Assembly (NCBI GenBank): GCA_002694065.1 | Contig: NZKZ01000133.1 | Location: 14,560 to 21,835 of the forward strand | Direction: 5' to 3' | DNA: 7,276 bases | Source: Acidiferrobacter sp. | GTDB lineage: Bacteria; Pseudomonadota; Gammaproteobacteria; Arenicellales; UBA868 | Program-made: the position numbers and the translations under genes | Shown: piece by piece, positions 6,524 to 7,276 of the stretch | Numbering within the stretch: the stretch's first letter is position 1 | Layout: every line of letters begins with the position of its first letter | The notes under the pieces: model-generated | Seen by the model: the letters and a program-made list of their open reading frames with translations, nothing else | Told to the model about the DNA's origin: nothing | Databases searched by the model: none

Positions 6524-7276
6524 CTACCGGTTGGGATCGTTCAGCCGGAATCCCTCTCGCAATACCTGGGTCATCTCGATCAGACCCTCGCTGTTGCGTT
6601 GCATTTCGTCGCGGTAACTCGCAAGCAGGCTGCGCATATCCTCAGCTACCTTCGCATATCCCGCCTGCGATTCATCTAGCCGCTCCACCAGCGCTGCTGC
6701 GGTCCGCACGATATGGGTAAGTTGTTCAGCGGCCTTTTCGGGCTCAATCTGGAACCGCGGGAGCAGCACCCGGCTCGTCGCCTCTTCAATTCGGCTCACG
6801 ACATGCGTTTGCGCGTCCATCAACCGCAGATAGAAATACCCGAAAAAGAGGTAAGCAAAGATCGCGGTCATCGTCGTCGACAGCGCTGTCGACATACCGT
6901 GGATGATCATGCTCAAACCACCCATTTCCGTTGTCGACGTAATGACGTCAGACGCACCGAGCAACGCAATCGATAACGACACAATCGTGCCGAAGACTCC
7001 CGTGAGGATCAGAACGTTGTGCACAAACTTCGGAAAACTTACCCGGCTAGATTCAAGTGCTACCAGCGTCGCCGCCAGCGCACTGTGATTGATCACAGCG
7101 TGCTGGCGATGCAGATCCTCCAGCGCCAGGTATCTGCGGACCATTAGCGAACCCGGTTCCGCCCCTTCTGTCGGTGCTGAACCTGCTTCCAGATTCTCGA
7201 GCACGCGGCTGATCGCGAGCTCTTCCCCGCTTAGGCGCTGGAACTCCCGGACAATATGAAAGATGCCAGCAAGAAA
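6524..7276 (-). CDS. MotA/TolQ/ExbB-type proton channel subunit (N-terminus outside window)
   Basis: The last 250 residues of a membrane protein whose frame stays open to the right edge. A GTG at 7204 could be read as a start, but the 24 codons before it (FLAGIFHIVREFQRLSGEEL and on) look like real protein and probably follow a first membrane helix outside the window. Counting from the edge, two long hydrophobic helices lie at about 84-108 (KFVHNVLILTGVFGTIVSLS) and 123-152 (MSTALSTTMTAIFAYLFFGY). The G-x-FGTI-x-S and ALSTT-x-TAIFAYLFF patterns match the pore helices of the TolQ/ExbB/MotA family, where small and Thr residues line the proton path. An amphipathic C-terminal region of about 95 residues follows (155-250), presumably cytoplasmic. 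The stop is six bases before the coiled-coil partner gene. The partner and family suggest a proton-driven stator; whether it serves a Tol-, Exb-, Mot- or Zorya-like role cannot be decided here. Confidence 0.85.
   Translation of the reverse strand, partial: FLAGIFHIVREFQRLSGEELAISRVLENLEAGSAPTEGAEPGSLMVRRYLALEDLHRQHAVINHSALAATLVALESSRVSFPKFVHNVLILTGVFGTIVSLSIALLGASDVITSTTEMGGLSMIIHGMSTALSTTMTAIFAYLFFGYFYLRLMDAQTHVVSRIEEATSRVLLPRFQIEPEKAAEQLTHIVRTAAALVERLDESQAGYAKVAEDMRSLLASYRDEMQRNSEGLIEMTQVLREGFRLNDPNR

Noticed and set aside
5754..6617. 287-codon open frame on the plus strand, rich in Ser and Ala
   Set aside because: It is antisense to the coiled-coil gene. Its length follows from the repetitive Glu/Ala/Leu codons on the other strand, and it contains no recognisable domain.
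7202..7204. GTG as the start of the channel subunit
   Set aside because: The frame continues open to the window edge with plausible protein sequence, and a first membrane helix would be missing if translation began here.
4874..7276. Zorya anti-phage system
   Set aside because: A ZorA/ZorB-like membrane pair is imaginable, but no ZorC, ZorD or ZorE-type gene is seen, ZorB's OmpA domain is not visible, and the neighbours are housekeeping genes.

Overview
The window looks like a bacterial chromosome, most likely from a gammaproteobacterium. The evidence is the mnmG-rsmG-parA-parB order and the E. coli-like size and cysteine positions of MnmG (629 residues, C47 and C277). The genus cannot be read from the sequence. 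Coding density is very high: gaps are at most about 23 bases, several genes overlap, and no gene-free stretch reaches 300 bases. I saw no tRNA, rRNA, CRISPR array, insertion sequence or convincing terminator.

Left end, plus strand (3-619): the last 42 codons of an unidentified protein overlap by ATGA a hot-dog-fold acyl-CoA thioesterase. The thioesterase resembles those associated with carnitine catabolism.

Minus strand (627-7276): six closely packed genes read leftwards as one probable operon. In transcription order they are (1) a MotA/TolQ/ExbB-type proton channel subunit, cut by the window edge; (2) a 547-residue partner with a MotB/TolR-like N-terminal membrane anchor, a very long heptad-repeat coiled coil and a small non-OmpA C-terminal domain; (3) mnmG (tRNA wobble-uridine modification); (4) rsmG (16S rRNA m7G527 methyltransferase); (5) parA; (6) parB (chromosome segregation). 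ParB ends 7 bases from the converging thioesterase gene.

The last four genes form the common core block found near the origin in many bacteria. The unusual part is the front. Where mnmE often precedes mnmG, this genome has a two-gene system that looks like a proton-motive-force-driven stator or force transducer. Its partner protein carries a predicted coiled coil of about 400 residues that contains recent internal DNA duplications. This pair is the best candidate for an undescribed system. Its function cannot be stated from sequence alone; the family features point to coupling ion flow across the inner membrane to mechanical work in the periplasm or cell envelope.
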